Shown one piece after another: positions 32,544-40,865 of a stretch of 56,246 nucleotides of DNA. The first letter of the stretch is position 1. Every line of letters begins with the position of its first letter. The stretch comes from an uncultured Collinsella sp. (GTDB taxonomy: Bacteria > Actinomycetota > Coriobacteriia > Coriobacteriales > Coriobacteriaceae). A model generated the notes under the pieces. The model was not told where the DNA came from, searched no databases, and was given only the letters and a program-made list of their open reading frames with translations. The translations under genes were made by a program, and so were the position numbers. The stretch lies in assembly GCA_902493895.1 (NCBI GenBank), contig CABUQW010000009.1, positions 1-56,246 of the forward strand, in the 5' to 3' direction.

Positions 32544-32670
32544 CATTGGGGACAGGTTAATCTGCACCATTTTGGTGCAAAGGGGACAGATGTGACACTT
32601 GGGGACGTTCTTTATGTGCCGGCACTTGGGGACTGTCCCTTACTGCCGGCAGAAAAGGAACGTCCCCAAG
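32544..32670. repeat. Double GGGGAC palindrome upstream of the foldase gene
   Basis: Unit 1 (32544-32590): CATTGGGGACAGG, hairpin TGCACCATTTTGGTGCA, then GGGGACAG. Unit 2: arms 32598-32624 (CTTGGGGACGTTCTTT...) and 32644-32670 inverted over 27 nt with 23 matches, centre TTGGGGACTGTCCC. Together they fill the gap between PTS IIA and the foldase gene. Members of the GGGGACAG group. Confidence 0.8.
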
Positions 32671-32688
32671 CGCCGACTCAGCCCCACC

Positions 32689-33153
32689 TTAGAAGTGGCG
32701 ACGGATGGCGTCGACCATGCCCTGGGGCGTGGTCTGGCCGAGCACGTCGGCTGCGGCATCGGCGTCCATAAAGATGTTCATGAGCGCCTGCAGGGCCTCG
32801 ACCTGGCCGCCCGGCTCGGCAATACCCAGATTGATGACGATCTGCGCCGGCACCGGAGCGCCCATGCCAGCCATAGCGTTAAATGTCACGGACGCGGCGG
32901 GCTTCACCACCGCGATATAGGGCTTGGCCACAAACCCCGGATCGGTATGCGGAATGGCAATGTTTGCCGCCGGCATGGCAAGACCCGTGGGATAGGCATC
33001 CTCGCGCGTGCGAACGGCGTCGAGCCAACCGGACGCAATGTAGCCGCGCGGGGCAAGCTCGCCCTCAAGCCGCGCGAACACCTCATCCGGCGTTGCACAC
33101 TCCCAATCAAAAAACACCAGCTCAGGCGTAAACAGCGCTTCGTTATCCACCAT
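32689..33153 (-). CDS. PTS sugar transporter subunit IIA (EIIA type 2), standing alone
   Basis: 154 residues of the fructose/mannitol-type IIA domain. The phospho-accepting histidine is in ANIAIPHTDPG (residue ~69), preceded by PTGLAMP. It takes phosphate from HPr and passes it to a IIB, but no IIB or IIC gene is in the window. So it either serves a permease elsewhere or is regulatory. ATG has AGAGAGGTGAGCGC upstream. Monocistronic, between two repeat elements. Confidence 0.9.
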   Translation of the reverse strand: MVDNEALFTPELVFFDWECATPDEVFARLEGELAPRGYIASGWLDAVRTREDAYPTGLAMPAANIAIPHTDPGFVAKPYIAVVKPAASVTFNAMAGMGAPVPAQIVINLGIAEPGGQVEALQALMNIFMDADAAADVLGQTTPQGMVDAIRRHF

Positions 33154-33171
33154 GCGCTCACCTCTCTCGCC

Positions 33172-33227
33172 TAGTCACCTGCGACATTCTTGAATGACTA
33201 GTCGTTAAAGACCGTCGCAGGTGACTA
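33172..33227. repeat. TAGTCACCTGCGAC palindrome
   Basis: TAGTCACCTGCGAC (33172-33185) and GTCGCAGGTGACTA (33214-33227) are perfect 14-bp inverted arms around 28 nt. No T-run and no GGGACAG core. It lies upstream of PTS IIA. Confidence 0.85.
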
Positions 33228-33231
33228 CCCA

Positions 33232-33274
33232 AAAACAAAAGGTGGCCACGCGCGCCTTGGCGCCAATGACCACC
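33232..33274 (-). terminator. Terminator of purF-purM-purN
   Basis: On the minus strand GGTGGTCATTGGCGCC...GGCGCGCGTGGCCACC folds into a stem with an inner TTGGCGCCAA palindrome and is followed by TTTTGTTTTT, about 33 bp after the purN stop. Confidence 0.8.
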
Positions 33275-33306
33275 CTGACTACTCGGCTAAATTGTACTGT
33301 GCACCG

Positions 33307-34008
33307 CTAGCCGCGAGGCGCGTCAATTGCGACCTTGCCGCTCTCCAGCACGTGGACGCGGCCGTCGGCGAGCATTTGCACGACCTCGGGGTACAGCACG
33401 TGCTCAATCGCGTGGATGTGGCCCTCGAGCGTGTCGACATCCCAGCCCTCCTCAACAGCCAGCGCGCGCTGGGCGATGATAGGACCGTTGTCGTAGATCT
33501 CGTTGGCAAAATGCACGGTCACGCCAGTTACCTTGACGCCGCGCGCAAAGGCATCGTCAATCGCGTGCGCACCGGTAAAGCTCGGCAGCAGCGCCGGATG
33601 CAAGTTGACCACGCGGTTGGGAAACGCCGCCAGCAGCGGCGTGTGCACCATGCGCATGTAGCCGGCCATGACCACATACTCGCAACCGCGCTCGAGCAGC
33701 TCGTGCGCGATGATCTCGTCGGCGGCGATGGGGTCGGCGTAGACATCCTTGGACAGCGTGAGCGTCTGGATGCCCGCGCGCTCAGCGCGCTGCAAACCCT
33801 TAGCCGAAGGACGGCTCGACACCACAAGCTCAATCGAAGCGTTGAGCTTGCCGGCAGCGATCAGATCGATCAGCGCCTGCAGGTTGGTACCCGAACCGCT
33901 GATGAGCACACCGATCTTGAGTGGCTCGGCCGTATCGGTGCCGGTCGGACGGGTGTAGGGCACAGAGCCCAGGCCCTCGGCAGCAGCCATCTGCTCGTTA
34001 GCGCTCAT
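33307..34008 (-). CDS. purN: Phosphoribosylglycinamide formyltransferase (GART)
   Basis: 233 residues. It formylates GAR using 10-formyl-THF in purine synthesis. Motifs: IGVLISGSGTNLQALIDLIA (residues ~32-50), formate/active-site region NLHPALLPSFTGAHAIDDA, VTGVTVHFANEIYDNGPII. About 30 N-terminal residues precede the usual start of the family. It overlaps purM by 11 bp. Confidence 0.95.
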   Translation of the reverse strand: MSANEQMAAAEGLGSVPYTRPTGTDTAEPLKIGVLISGSGTNLQALIDLIAAGKLNASIELVVSSRPSAKGLQRAERAGIQTLTLSKDVYADPIAADEIIAHELLERGCEYVVMAGYMRMVHTPLLAAFPNRVVNLHPALLPSFTGAHAIDDAFARGVKVTGVTVHFANEIYDNGPIIAQRALAVEEGWDVDTLEGHIHAIEHVLYPEVVQMLADGRVHVLESGKVAIDAPRG

Positions 34009-35101
34009 CGGAGTACACGACCTTACCGGAGCCCTCGACGCACTCGCCCACGCGGAACGGCTTCTCGCCCAGCGCGACCAGAGCCTCGGTCACCGCGGCC
34101 TCGTCCTCGGGGGCGACGATCAGGCACAGTCCAACGCCCATGTTGAAGGTCTTGCACGCCTCGTTGGGCGCAAGCTCGGCCTGGCGCGACACATAGGTGA
34201 TGACGGGCGGAACGTCCCAACCCATCTCGGCACCGTTGCGGGTGACCACGGCGTCGACGTCGTCGGCGAGCGCGCGGTTGAGGTTCTCGGTAATACCGCC
34301 GCCAGTGATGTGGGCGATGGCGTGCACCGGAGCGCCGCCGCGGAGCAGCTCAAGAACCGGCTTGACGTAGATGCGCGTGGGGGCCAGCAGAGCGTCTGCC
34401 AGCGATGCACCACCAAGCTCCTCGAGCGGGCGGCTCAGCTCCTCGGCCTTAGCGGCGGCCTCGGGCGTGCCCGGCTTAATACCGTCGACGCCGATGACCT
34501 TACGCACGAGCGAGTAGCCGTTGGAGTGCACACCGGTGGAAGGCAGGCCCAGAATCACGTCGCCGGGGCGGACGTTCGCGGGGTCGAGCATCTTGGGACG
34601 ATCGACGACACCCACGGTAAAGCCGGCGAGGTCGTAGTCGGCAGGCGCCATGACGCCGGGGTGCTCGGCCATCTCGCCGCCCACGAGCGCGCAGCCCGCG
34701 AGCTTGCAGCCATCGGCCACGCCCTTGATGATCTTTGCCATGTGCTCGGCCTCGATGTGACCGATGGCAACGTAGTCCAGGAAAAACAGCGGCTCGGCGC
34801 CCGAAGCCAGAATGTCGTTGACGCACATAGCGACCAGGTCCTGGCCCACCGTCTCGTGACGGTCCATGATCTGGGCGAGCACGAGCTTGGTGCCCACGCC
34901 GTCGGTACCGCTAATCAGAATCGGGTCTTCCATATCCTTAAGCGCGGCGGCCGAGAATAAGCCACCAAAGCCACCGATACCGCCGATAACCTCGGGGCGA
35001 TTGGTGTCCTTGACCATCTGCTTAATAGCGTCGACGGCGCGGCCGCCCTCAGCGGTATCGACGCCGGCATCCTCATACGTCACATGCTTGCTGTCGCTCA
35101 T
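33998..35101 (-). CDS. purM: Phosphoribosylformylglycinamidine cyclo-ligase (AIR synthetase)
   Basis: 367 residues. It closes the imidazole ring of AIR using ATP. Motifs: YEDAGVDTAEGGRAVDAIK, GGFGGLF, SGTDGVGTKLVLA, CVNDILASGAEPLFFLDYVA, PADYDLAGFTVGVV, LPSTGVHSNGYSLVRKV, HITGGGITENLNRAL. Standard length. It follows purF and overlaps purN, an order found in many bacteria. Confidence 0.96.
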   Translation of the reverse strand: MSDSKHVTYEDAGVDTAEGGRAVDAIKQMVKDTNRPEVIGGIGGFGGLFSAAALKDMEDPILISGTDGVGTKLVLAQIMDRHETVGQDLVAMCVNDILASGAEPLFFLDYVAIGHIEAEHMAKIIKGVADGCKLAGCALVGGEMAEHPGVMAPADYDLAGFTVGVVDRPKMLDPANVRPGDVILGLPSTGVHSNGYSLVRKVIGVDGIKPGTPEAAAKAEELSRPLEELGGASLADALLAPTRIYVKPVLELLRGGAPVHAIAHITGGGITENLNRALADDVDAVVTRNGAEMGWDVPPVITYVSRQAELAPNEACKTFNMGVGLCLIVAPEDEAAVTEALVALGEKPFRVGECVEGSGKVVYSDER

Positions 35102-35170
35102 CTGAGCCTTCCTCTCCCACTACCGTCCGCCGCGCGGGCGCCAAACGGTGCTCATAGTTGCGTTCATTTC

Positions 35171-35195
35171 GGCGTGTGCCATAACAGCACACGCC
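35171..35195. repeat. Hairpin between purF and purM
   Basis: GGCGTGTG and CACACGCC are inverted (8 bp, 9-nt loop) 70 bp upstream of purM, with no T-run. It could modulate read-through or mRNA processing. Confidence 0.5.
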
Positions 35196-35219
35196 GTCAT
35201 ATCAACAAAACAGCAGGTA

Positions 35220-35259
35220 AAACCTACCAGAATAAACCTGTCCCTACATGGCAGGCTTT
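35220..35259. repeat. AATAAACCTGTCCCT element touching the purF stop
   Basis: AAACCTACC...AATAAACCTGTCCCT...GGCAGGCTTT; same core and flanks as the pair at 21282-21480. The element overlaps the purF stop codon (35258-35260). Confidence 0.75.
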
Positions 35260-36928
35260 AGGCCTCGCCGTGCTCCTCTTCCCAGCTGCGGTCGTCGTAT
35301 TTCTCGACCACGGCGTCGTCGTCAAAGTGCAGCGGCTTATCCAGGTTGCGGGGCTTAAAGCCCTCCATAAACTTATCGCGGCCAAAGCTCTCGGGAATCG
35401 CCACGGGGTAGCGGCCGGTAAAGCACGCATCGCAGTAGCCGCCCTTGGGCATGACCTTCAGCAGGCCCTCGACCGAAAGGAAGGCCAGCGAATCGGCGCC
35501 GATATACTCGCAAATTTCGTCGACCGTCTTGTTGGCGCTGATAAGCTGCGACTGCACGTCGGTATCGATGCCGTAGAAGCACGGCCAGATGACCTCGGGT
35601 GAGTTGATGCGGATGTGAATCTCCTTGGCACCAGCGTTGCGCAGCATCTTGACGAGCTGCACCATGGTGGTGCCGCGCACGATGGAGTCGTCGATGACGA
35701 CCAGGCGCTTGCCCTCGATGTTGTCGCGCAGCGGGTTGAGTTTCATGCGCACGCCCATGGCGCGCAACTCCTGCGTAGGCTCGATAAACGTACGACCCAC
35801 GTAGCGGTTCTTGATGAGGCCCTCGCCAAAGGGAATACCGCTCTCGTGCGAATACCCCTCCGCGGGCGGCAGGCCGGAGTCGGGCACGCCGATGACCAGG
35901 TCGGCCTCGACGGGCTCCTCGTGCGCCAGCTGACGGCCCATGTCGTAACGGCAGGCATAGACGCTCTTGCCGTTCATGATGGAGTCGGGACGGGCGAAGT
36001 AGACCTGCTCAAAGATGCAGTTGGCGGGCTCTTCGGCTGCAGGCACGCCCTGCTCGGATACCAGACCCTCGGCGCTGATGCGCAAGATCTCGCCGGGACG
36101 GACGTCACGGACGTACTCGGCACCCACGATGTCGAGTGCGCAGGTCTCGGAGGCAACGACCCAGCCGCCGGCGCGCGTGACATGGACGGCGGAGTCGACC
36201 GTCGCGGCGCCGTCCTGCGACGGCAGCTGCGAAACGGATGCGGCATCGGCCTGGTCCAAACCCTCGTCCACCAGCTTGCCCAGCACGAGCGGGCGAATGC
36301 CGTGCGGATCGCGGAATGCGTAGAGCGCCTGCTCGTTGATGAGCGTCATGGCGTAGCCGCCGCGCACGAGCTCCATGGTCTTGCGAATGCCCTCGCGCAG
36401 GTGGCCCGTACGCTGAGTAAAGTAGCCGATAAGCTTGGTCGCGACCTCGGAATCCGAATTGGAGAGGAACGGCACGCCCAGCTCGATCAGCTGGCGGCGC
36501 AGCTCGTCGGTGTTGACCAGAGTACCGTTGTGCGCGAGCGCGATAATGACGCTGTTGATGGTGGAGAGGTGCGGCTGAGAGGCTTCCCAGCTCTTGGCGC
36601 CGGCGGTGCCATAGCGCACGTGGCCCACGGCCAGCTGGCCGGAGAGCGTCGACAGGTCGGCGTTGGAGAACACGCGATCGAGCAGTCCCAGGTCTTTGCG
36701 AACCATAACCGTGCCGCCATCACCCACGGCGATTCCCGCCGATTCCTGGCCGCGATGCTGCAGCGCGCGCAGACCAAAGTACGTCAGTCGAGCCACATCG
36801 CGATCGGGTGCCCACACACCAAAAATGCCGCATTCCTCATGCAGCTGGTCGGAGTCCGGATCATACGTCGACATGGTCTTCACCTGTCCCGCGGCGCGCT
36901 CGGCCGCGTGGATGGTTTCTTGAGACAT
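35258..36928 (-). CDS. purF: Amidophosphoribosyltransferase
   Basis: 556 residues. First committed purine step: PRPP plus glutamine to phosphoribosylamine. A propeptide of about 32 residues ends at EE before the catalytic cysteine (ECGIFGVW, Cys33), as in Bacillus-type PurF. Glutaminase FGLRALQHRGQESAG; PRPP loop VVIDDSIVRGTT. C-terminal cysteines in VIWPCFYGID and GYCDACFTGRYP fit the oxygen-sensitive [4Fe-4S] subtype. First gene of purF-purM-purN, with a TATAAT box about 40 bp upstream. Confidence 0.96.
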   Translation of the reverse strand: MSQETIHAAERAAGQVKTMSTYDPDSDQLHEECGIFGVWAPDRDVARLTYFGLRALQHRGQESAGIAVGDGGTVMVRKDLGLLDRVFSNADLSTLSGQLAVGHVRYGTAGAKSWEASQPHLSTINSVIIALAHNGTLVNTDELRRQLIELGVPFLSNSDSEVATKLIGYFTQRTGHLREGIRKTMELVRGGYAMTLINEQALYAFRDPHGIRPLVLGKLVDEGLDQADAASVSQLPSQDGAATVDSAVHVTRAGGWVVASETCALDIVGAEYVRDVRPGEILRISAEGLVSEQGVPAAEEPANCIFEQVYFARPDSIMNGKSVYACRYDMGRQLAHEEPVEADLVIGVPDSGLPPAEGYSHESGIPFGEGLIKNRYVGRTFIEPTQELRAMGVRMKLNPLRDNIEGKRLVVIDDSIVRGTTMVQLVKMLRNAGAKEIHIRINSPEVIWPCFYGIDTDVQSQLISANKTVDEICEYIGADSLAFLSVEGLLKVMPKGGYCDACFTGRYPVAIPESFGRDKFMEGFKPRNLDKPLHFDDDAVVEKYDDRSWEEEHGEA

Positions 36929-36969
36929 GGCATCCCCTCAGAGCCTCGTTATTTGGCGTTACCTGCCCT

Positions 36970-36975
36970 ATTATA
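36970..36975 (-). promoter_or_regulatory. Putative -10 box of purF (TATAAT)
   Basis: GTGCGTATAATAGG on the minus strand, 42 bp before the purF start; no matching -35 hexamer at 17 bp. No purine riboswitch was recognised in the 294 bp between purF and the next gene. Confidence 0.45.
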
Positions 36976-37222
36976 CGCACGGCAAGACAAGCACTCCCGC
37001 GCATGAACAGCGCTTTTTAAAAGCCCACCGAGCTTATAATCCGTTTTGCAGCCAAACATTTTATTGGGCAACCGCCTCGGGGTCGACGATCCCGCATGTT
37101 TCCGTTGCGACGCGCCTCGCCCGCCGTTGGGGCTTGCATTGTTGCAATTGGGACGTTCGTCCTGTCTTTTGGCAGGTCGGCGGCGTATCCTTGTACCTAC
37201 AGCAAAACGAGAAAGGTTATGT

Positions 37223-38452
37223 ATGGATCGAAACGAGCTCGACCCCAGCGTCCCCAGCGCCACGGAGGTCAAGAAGATCCCCCTCATCATTAAGGTATAC
37301 GCCGCCCTGTGCATCCTGTCCGGCGTGGGCACGCTCCCTTCGGTCGGCGCCTTTATGTGGCAGGTCATCACCGCGCTCATCAACGGCAACGCCGCCGCCA
37401 AGCTCGGCGACAACACGCTCGTCGCGGTCGGCCTTATCGTCGCCGGCATCATGCTCTCTGCGGCAAGCGCCGTCATCCTGATTATCTTTGGCCTGGACCT
37501 TATCAAAAACCAGCGCCGCAACGCCGCTCGCCTGTCCTACATCCTTATCGCGTTTACCGTCGTCGAGCTTTTGGTCGACGTGATGCTCCAGGGTATCGGG
37601 CCCTTCTTGCTGCGCCCTGCTATCCAGCTCGGCATCCTCGTCGCGCTTTCGGCCACCGTCGACCCCACGCTGCGCCAAGAGCGCGAGCTGCAGCGCCGCC
37701 TGCAGGAAATGCTCGATCGCGACGCCGCCGCCGAGGGCATGCTCGGGCGCGATGAAACCGGCGAAGGCTACATCAAGCTCAACTACTTCAACCTGTTCTG
37801 GGTATTCTTTGTCTGCTGCATACTCGGCCTGATCGCCGAGGACATCTGGCACATGACGGTCGACGACCCGGGCGTCTACCAGAACCGCGCCGGCATGCTG
37901 TTTGGCCCCTTCAGCCCCATCTACGGATTTGGCGCCGTGCTTATGACCATGGTGCTCAACCGCTTCTATAAAAAGAACCCCATCATTATCTTTTTGGTGA
38001 GTGCGCTGCTCGGTGCAAGCTTTGAGGTGTTCGTGGGCTGGTTTATGCAGACCTCGTTTGGCGTGGTCTCGTGGAGCTACTCGCATATGAAGCTCTTTGG
38101 CATGCCCGATCCGCTCGCCGTCCTTACCGGCGGACGTACCTGCACGGGCTTCGCCTGCCTGTGGGGCCTGGGTGGCCTCATCTGGATCAAGCTGCTGCTG
38201 CCGAGGCTGCTCAAGCTCATCAACATGATTCCGTGGAAGAGCCGCTACTCCGCTACCGTCATCTTCACCATCATTATGCTGGTCGATGGCGTTATGACGC
38301 TGCAGTCGCTCGATTATTGGTATCAGCGCGTCAACGGCACGGAACCGGATATTCCCGTTGCGCAGTTCTACGGCAAGTACTTCGATAATGACTTTATGGA
38401 GAATCGCTTCCAGAGCATGACCATGAGCCCCAAGGATGCGACGCGCGTGTAG
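37223..38452 (+). CDS. Multi-pass membrane protein with ABC_trans_CmpB-type domain
   Basis: 409 residues. The first ~160 residues hold four hydrophobic segments (IKVYAALCILSGVGTLPSVG; LVAVGLIVAGIMLSAASAVI). After a charged helix (~165-195) a CmpB-like domain follows (NLFWVFFVCCILGLIAEDIW, FGPFSPIYGFGAVLM, ASFEVFVGWFMQTSFGVVSW), named as a putative ABC permease although transport has not been shown for the family. ATG 37223 has GAAAGG 6 nt upstream. It is the only plus-strand gene between 27 and 56 kb and converges with the MoaE-like gene on a shared terminator. Confidence 0.78.
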   Translation: MDRNELDPSVPSATEVKKIPLIIKVYAALCILSGVGTLPSVGAFMWQVITALINGNAAAKLGDNTLVAVGLIVAGIMLSAASAVILIIFGLDLIKNQRRNAARLSYILIAFTVVELLVDVMLQGIGPFLLRPAIQLGILVALSATVDPTLRQERELQRRLQEMLDRDAAAEGMLGRDETGEGYIKLNYFNLFWVFFVCCILGLIAEDIWHMTVDDPGVYQNRAGMLFGPFSPIYGFGAVLMTMVLNRFYKKNPIIIFLVSALLGASFEVFVGWFMQTSFGVVSWSYSHMKLFGMPDPLAVLTGGRTCTGFACLWGLGGLIWIKLLLPRLLKLINMIPWKSRYSATVIFTIIMLVDGVMTLQSLDYWYQRVNGTEPDIPVAQFYGKYFDNDFMENRFQSMTMSPKDATRV

Positions 38453-38473
38453 CGCCAACCGCGCCCAAAACGC

Positions 38474-38513
38474 AAAATGCCCGCCGGTATCACACGTGCC
38501 GGCGGGCATTTTT
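38474..38513. terminator. Bidirectional terminator
   Basis: AATGCCCGCCGG (38476-38487) and CCGGCGGGCATT (38499-38510) pair perfectly; A-run on the left and T-run on the right serve the convergent genes on both strands. Confidence 0.9.
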
Positions 38514-38542
38514 ATAAACGATCCTTCTATCGACGCAAGCCT

Positions 38543-38959
38543 CTACGCCTCGCGCTCGACCTCACTTACGCATTCGTTCTTGATGGTGTCAACGAGCGCC
38601 TGCAGCGCATCGACCACGTGCGGGCGAATGTCCCCGCCGATGAGCACGAGCATGATGTCGTCGCCCACGGAAAGCTCGCCGCTTGCCAGCCACACGCGCA
38701 CATAGCCGATACCCGGCATCGCGTGCGTGGCCTCGATAGCAGCCTGCACCTTGCTGGCGTCGTAGCCGAACACCATGCCGCCCACCTTGTGGCCCGGCGC
38801 CACGCCATCGGTCTCGACACCGCGCGCCTCGGCCTTGGGCGTCGCGCGCACCACACCGTTATGCGTCAGATACATACCGCACGCAGGTGCCGACGAATCG
38901 GCCTTGGCCTCGCGCAGCCAAGCATCAACCGAAGGCATCGTTTTGCCATTCTCGAGCAT
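38543..38959 (-). CDS. MoaE-like protein (molybdopterin synthase large subunit family)
   Basis: 138 residues. It resembles a MoaE subfamily of anaerobes with the signature MYLTHNGVVRATPKAEARG, MPGIGYVRVWLASGELSVGD, GGDIRPHVVDALQALVDTIK. Classical MoaE inserts sulfur into precursor Z with MoaD. No MoaD or other molybdenum cofactor gene is nearby, and the MoaE HR and KxxxxxPxWK catalytic motifs are not obvious, so the enzymatic role is uncertain. ATG 38959 has GGGAG 5 nt upstream; the adjacent ATG 38962 has poorer spacing. Confidence 0.65.
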   Translation of the reverse strand: MLENGKTMPSVDAWLREAKADSSAPACGMYLTHNGVVRATPKAEARGVETDGVAPGHKVGGMVFGYDASKVQAAIEATHAMPGIGYVRVWLASGELSVGDDIMLVLIGGDIRPHVVDALQALVDTIKNECVSEVEREA

Positions 38960-38977
38960 CATTTCTCCCTTACCGTC

Positions 38978-39013
38978 GTCGAGTAGCCAATTTGGAACGG
39001 GGCTTTTTAGCTA
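38978..39013. repeat. GAGTAGC palindrome
   Basis: CGAGTAGC and GCTACTC are inverted about 20 nt apart (inner AATTTGGAACGGGGCTTTTTA). It lies between the sortase stop and the MoaE-like start. The sortase transcript could end here, though there is no trailing T-run on the minus strand. Confidence 0.55.
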
Positions 39014-39025
39014 CTCTCGAACAAC

Positions 39026-40024
39026 TTATTCCTCGACCGGCGTGAGCACCATGACGGCACGCGTGTTGCTCAGCGATAACGAACGACAGGTCACAAGCGT
39101 TACGACCTTGGTTGCCGAAGCGGCACGATCGGTGGCATCGCTCGCCACGGCAGAGGCACCGTCGAGCATCTCGGACAGGTAGTTCTTGAGCCCGTCGTCG
39201 CCCTCAAAATTGGTCGTGCGCGCCTTGGCATACGTGTCCTCGACAACTTTGGTCGCCAGTGGTCGCAGCTTATACGTAGCATCCCGTGTGATGTAATACA
39301 CGAACTCGATGCTATCGAACGTCGCCTGATCAGTGGTGTCCGAAATCACGTTGAACATCGACCCGTCATTCATGTGGTGGCCGTAGATCGTGGTCTGCTG
39401 GTCAACCATTCCCGGCGCGGTGTCATCGCTATCCAGGAAAATGGCCCCAGATGCATTGGCCGTACCGTCGAACAGCGTGTTGAGGTATTTGGAGTTGTTG
39501 TTGGTCTGCACCACGGGATAGTTGATGTTGGTTCCCGGCACATAAATCCAACCCACAATCTCGGGGTTTGTCTGAGCAAGCGCATCGAAATCGATAATCG
39601 GCACGCCGCTGGCGTCCTGATCGCTTACATATTGCTTCTCGATTTTCTGGTACGAATCGCTCGCCTGCTTATAGCCAATCTGAGCATTGATAAAGATGGC
39701 AGCGGCGGCAACAATCAGACCGATGCCCACGATGATGAGCAGAATAGGAATGATGGAGCGGCGCTTTTTACGCGGCGGCTCGGTGTAATCCGACGGCGTG
39801 GCATGCGATGAAGACCGGGGCGGCTTCTTAGCGGTGCTATAAGATGAAGGTCGATATGCGGCCGGCGCGTCCTGTCGACGATGCGTCGCCGGTGTCACGG
39901 GGCGCGGCGCGCGCGGCTGCTGAGGAGAGGATGCCCGACCCTGCTGTGCCGCATGGGCAGCACCCGGCTTCGACGGATCGGGAATCTGAGAAGCCTTGAA
40001 TCGTTTTCCCTGATAGTCGGACAT
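39026..40024 (-). CDS. Class B-type sortase
   Basis: 332 residues. A Pro/Ser/Arg-rich cytoplasmic part (~1-89), a membrane anchor (~90-113, IIPILLIIVGIGLIVAAAAI), and a sortase domain with catalytic His in TIYGHHMND (~216), Cys in VVTLVTCRSL (~313) and Arg in SNTRAVMVL (~322). It cleaves sorting signals and attaches proteins to the wall or builds pili. The LAATG protein at 24.2 kb is a possible substrate but is not linked. ATG 40024 has AAGGAGAGCC upstream; the longer frame lacks one. Confidence 0.92.
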   Translation of the reverse strand: MSDYQGKRFKASQIPDPSKPGAAHAAQQGRASSPQQPRAPRPVTPATHRRQDAPAAYRPSSYSTAKKPPRSSSHATPSDYTEPPRKKRRSIIPILLIIVGIGLIVAAAAIFINAQIGYKQASDSYQKIEKQYVSDQDASGVPIIDFDALAQTNPEIVGWIYVPGTNINYPVVQTNNNSKYLNTLFDGTANASGAIFLDSDDTAPGMVDQQTTIYGHHMNDGSMFNVISDTTDQATFDSIEFVYYITRDATYKLRPLATKVVEDTYAKARTTNFEGDDGLKNYLSEMLDGASAVASDATDRAASATKVVTLVTCRSLSLSNTRAVMVLTPVEE

Positions 40025-40059
40025 GGCTCTCCTTATACTGCGGTGAAACGGCGGAACGC

Positions 40060-40524
40060 CTAGGCGTCGGCCATCTCCTGCTTCATCTTCTCGATAACCT
40101 TGCGGTACTCTGGGTCGCAAGCACCCAGAATCTGTGTGGCATAGATGGCGGCGTTCTTGGCGCCGTTGATGGCAACGCAGGCCACGGGCACGCCCGAAGG
40201 CATCTGCACCATCGACAGCAGCGAATCCATGCCGCCCAGGTCACTCGTCTTCATAGGCACGCCGATGACCGGCAGCGGCGTAAAGGCAGCCACGACACCG
40301 CCCAGGTGAGCAGCCTTGCCGGCAGCAGCAATAATCACCTTGATGCCGCGGTCGGCAGCAGTCGAAGCCCACTCGTGGACCTTCGCCGGCGTGCGGTGTG
40401 CGCTCGCAATGACAAGCTCATAGGGCACGCCCAGCGCCTCGAGCTCGGCGGTGCAACCTTCCATAACGCCCAGATCGGACTTGGAGCCCATGATGATCCC
40501 GACAACCGGCTTTTGATCTGCCAT
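40060..40524 (-). CDS. purE: N5-carboxyaminoimidazole ribonucleotide mutase
   Basis: 154 residues, class I PurE. It moves the carboxyl group of N5-CAIR to give CAIR. Motifs: VVGIIMGSKSDLGVMEG, VIASAHRTPAKVHEWA, IIAAAGKAAHLGGVVAAFT, PVIGVPMKTSDLGGMDSLLS. ATG 40524 has AGGAGG 9 nt upstream; the TTG two codons earlier is unlikely. No purK is adjacent; its end is 35 bp before the sortase. Confidence 0.96.
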   Translation of the reverse strand: MADQKPVVGIIMGSKSDLGVMEGCTAELEALGVPYELVIASAHRTPAKVHEWASTAADRGIKVIIAAAGKAAHLGGVVAAFTPLPVIGVPMKTSDLGGMDSLLSMVQMPSGVPVACVAINGAKNAAIYATQILGACDPEYRKVIEKMKQEMADA

Positions 40525-40610
40525 AAACAAAGACCTCCTGTTGAGAACGGCGACGCGGCGGATCCGCGACCCTTAACTACTGAGAGTAGTATAGCTGCTC
40601 CCGTCCCTGC

Positions 40611-40715
40611 GGTCCCCGGGTGCCCCGCGGCGGGCTGGGTTTTTATCTTCGCTCCCCTTGCTTCGCAAAGTCGCTCAGACAATAAACCCAGCCCGCCGCG
40701 GGGCACCCGGGGACC
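40611..40715. repeat. Long GC-rich cruciform between carB and purE (P2)
   Basis: Arms of 32 bp, 40611-40642 (GGTCCCCGGGTGCCCCGCGG...) and 40684-40715, are perfectly inverted around 41 nt (TTATCTTCGCTCCCC...). It is one of the strongest palindromes in the window and lies about 85 bp upstream of purE. Confidence 0.92.
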
Positions 40716-40756
40716 TACCGGATATTGCCATGACGTACGTTGGCTGAAATATTAAC

Positions 40757-40792
40757 GTGGGATACGCCGTTCGAACGAACGGCGTATCCCAC
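40757..40792. repeat. 36-bp perfect palindrome
   Basis: GTGGGATACGCCGTTCG (40757-40773) and its exact inverse (40776-40792) with a 2-nt AA centre. A T-run (CACTTTTTATT) follows on the plus strand, AT-rich DNA on the other. It may terminate transcription or act as a protein-binding dyad. Confidence 0.9.
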
Positions 40793-40865
40793 ACTCACTT
40801 TTTATTCAGCCCTAGCCATCGCGCAAAGCCCCTTCGGCAGCACACGGTGCAGCCAAGTCACCGCA

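Noticed and set aside
36929..37222. Purine riboswitch upstream of purF
   Set aside because: The conserved purine aptamer loops are absent; only a -10 box is visible.
38543..38959. Confident annotation as moaE
   Set aside because: The likeness is to a divergent subgroup and the classical catalytic residues are not evident, so only MoaE-like is stated.
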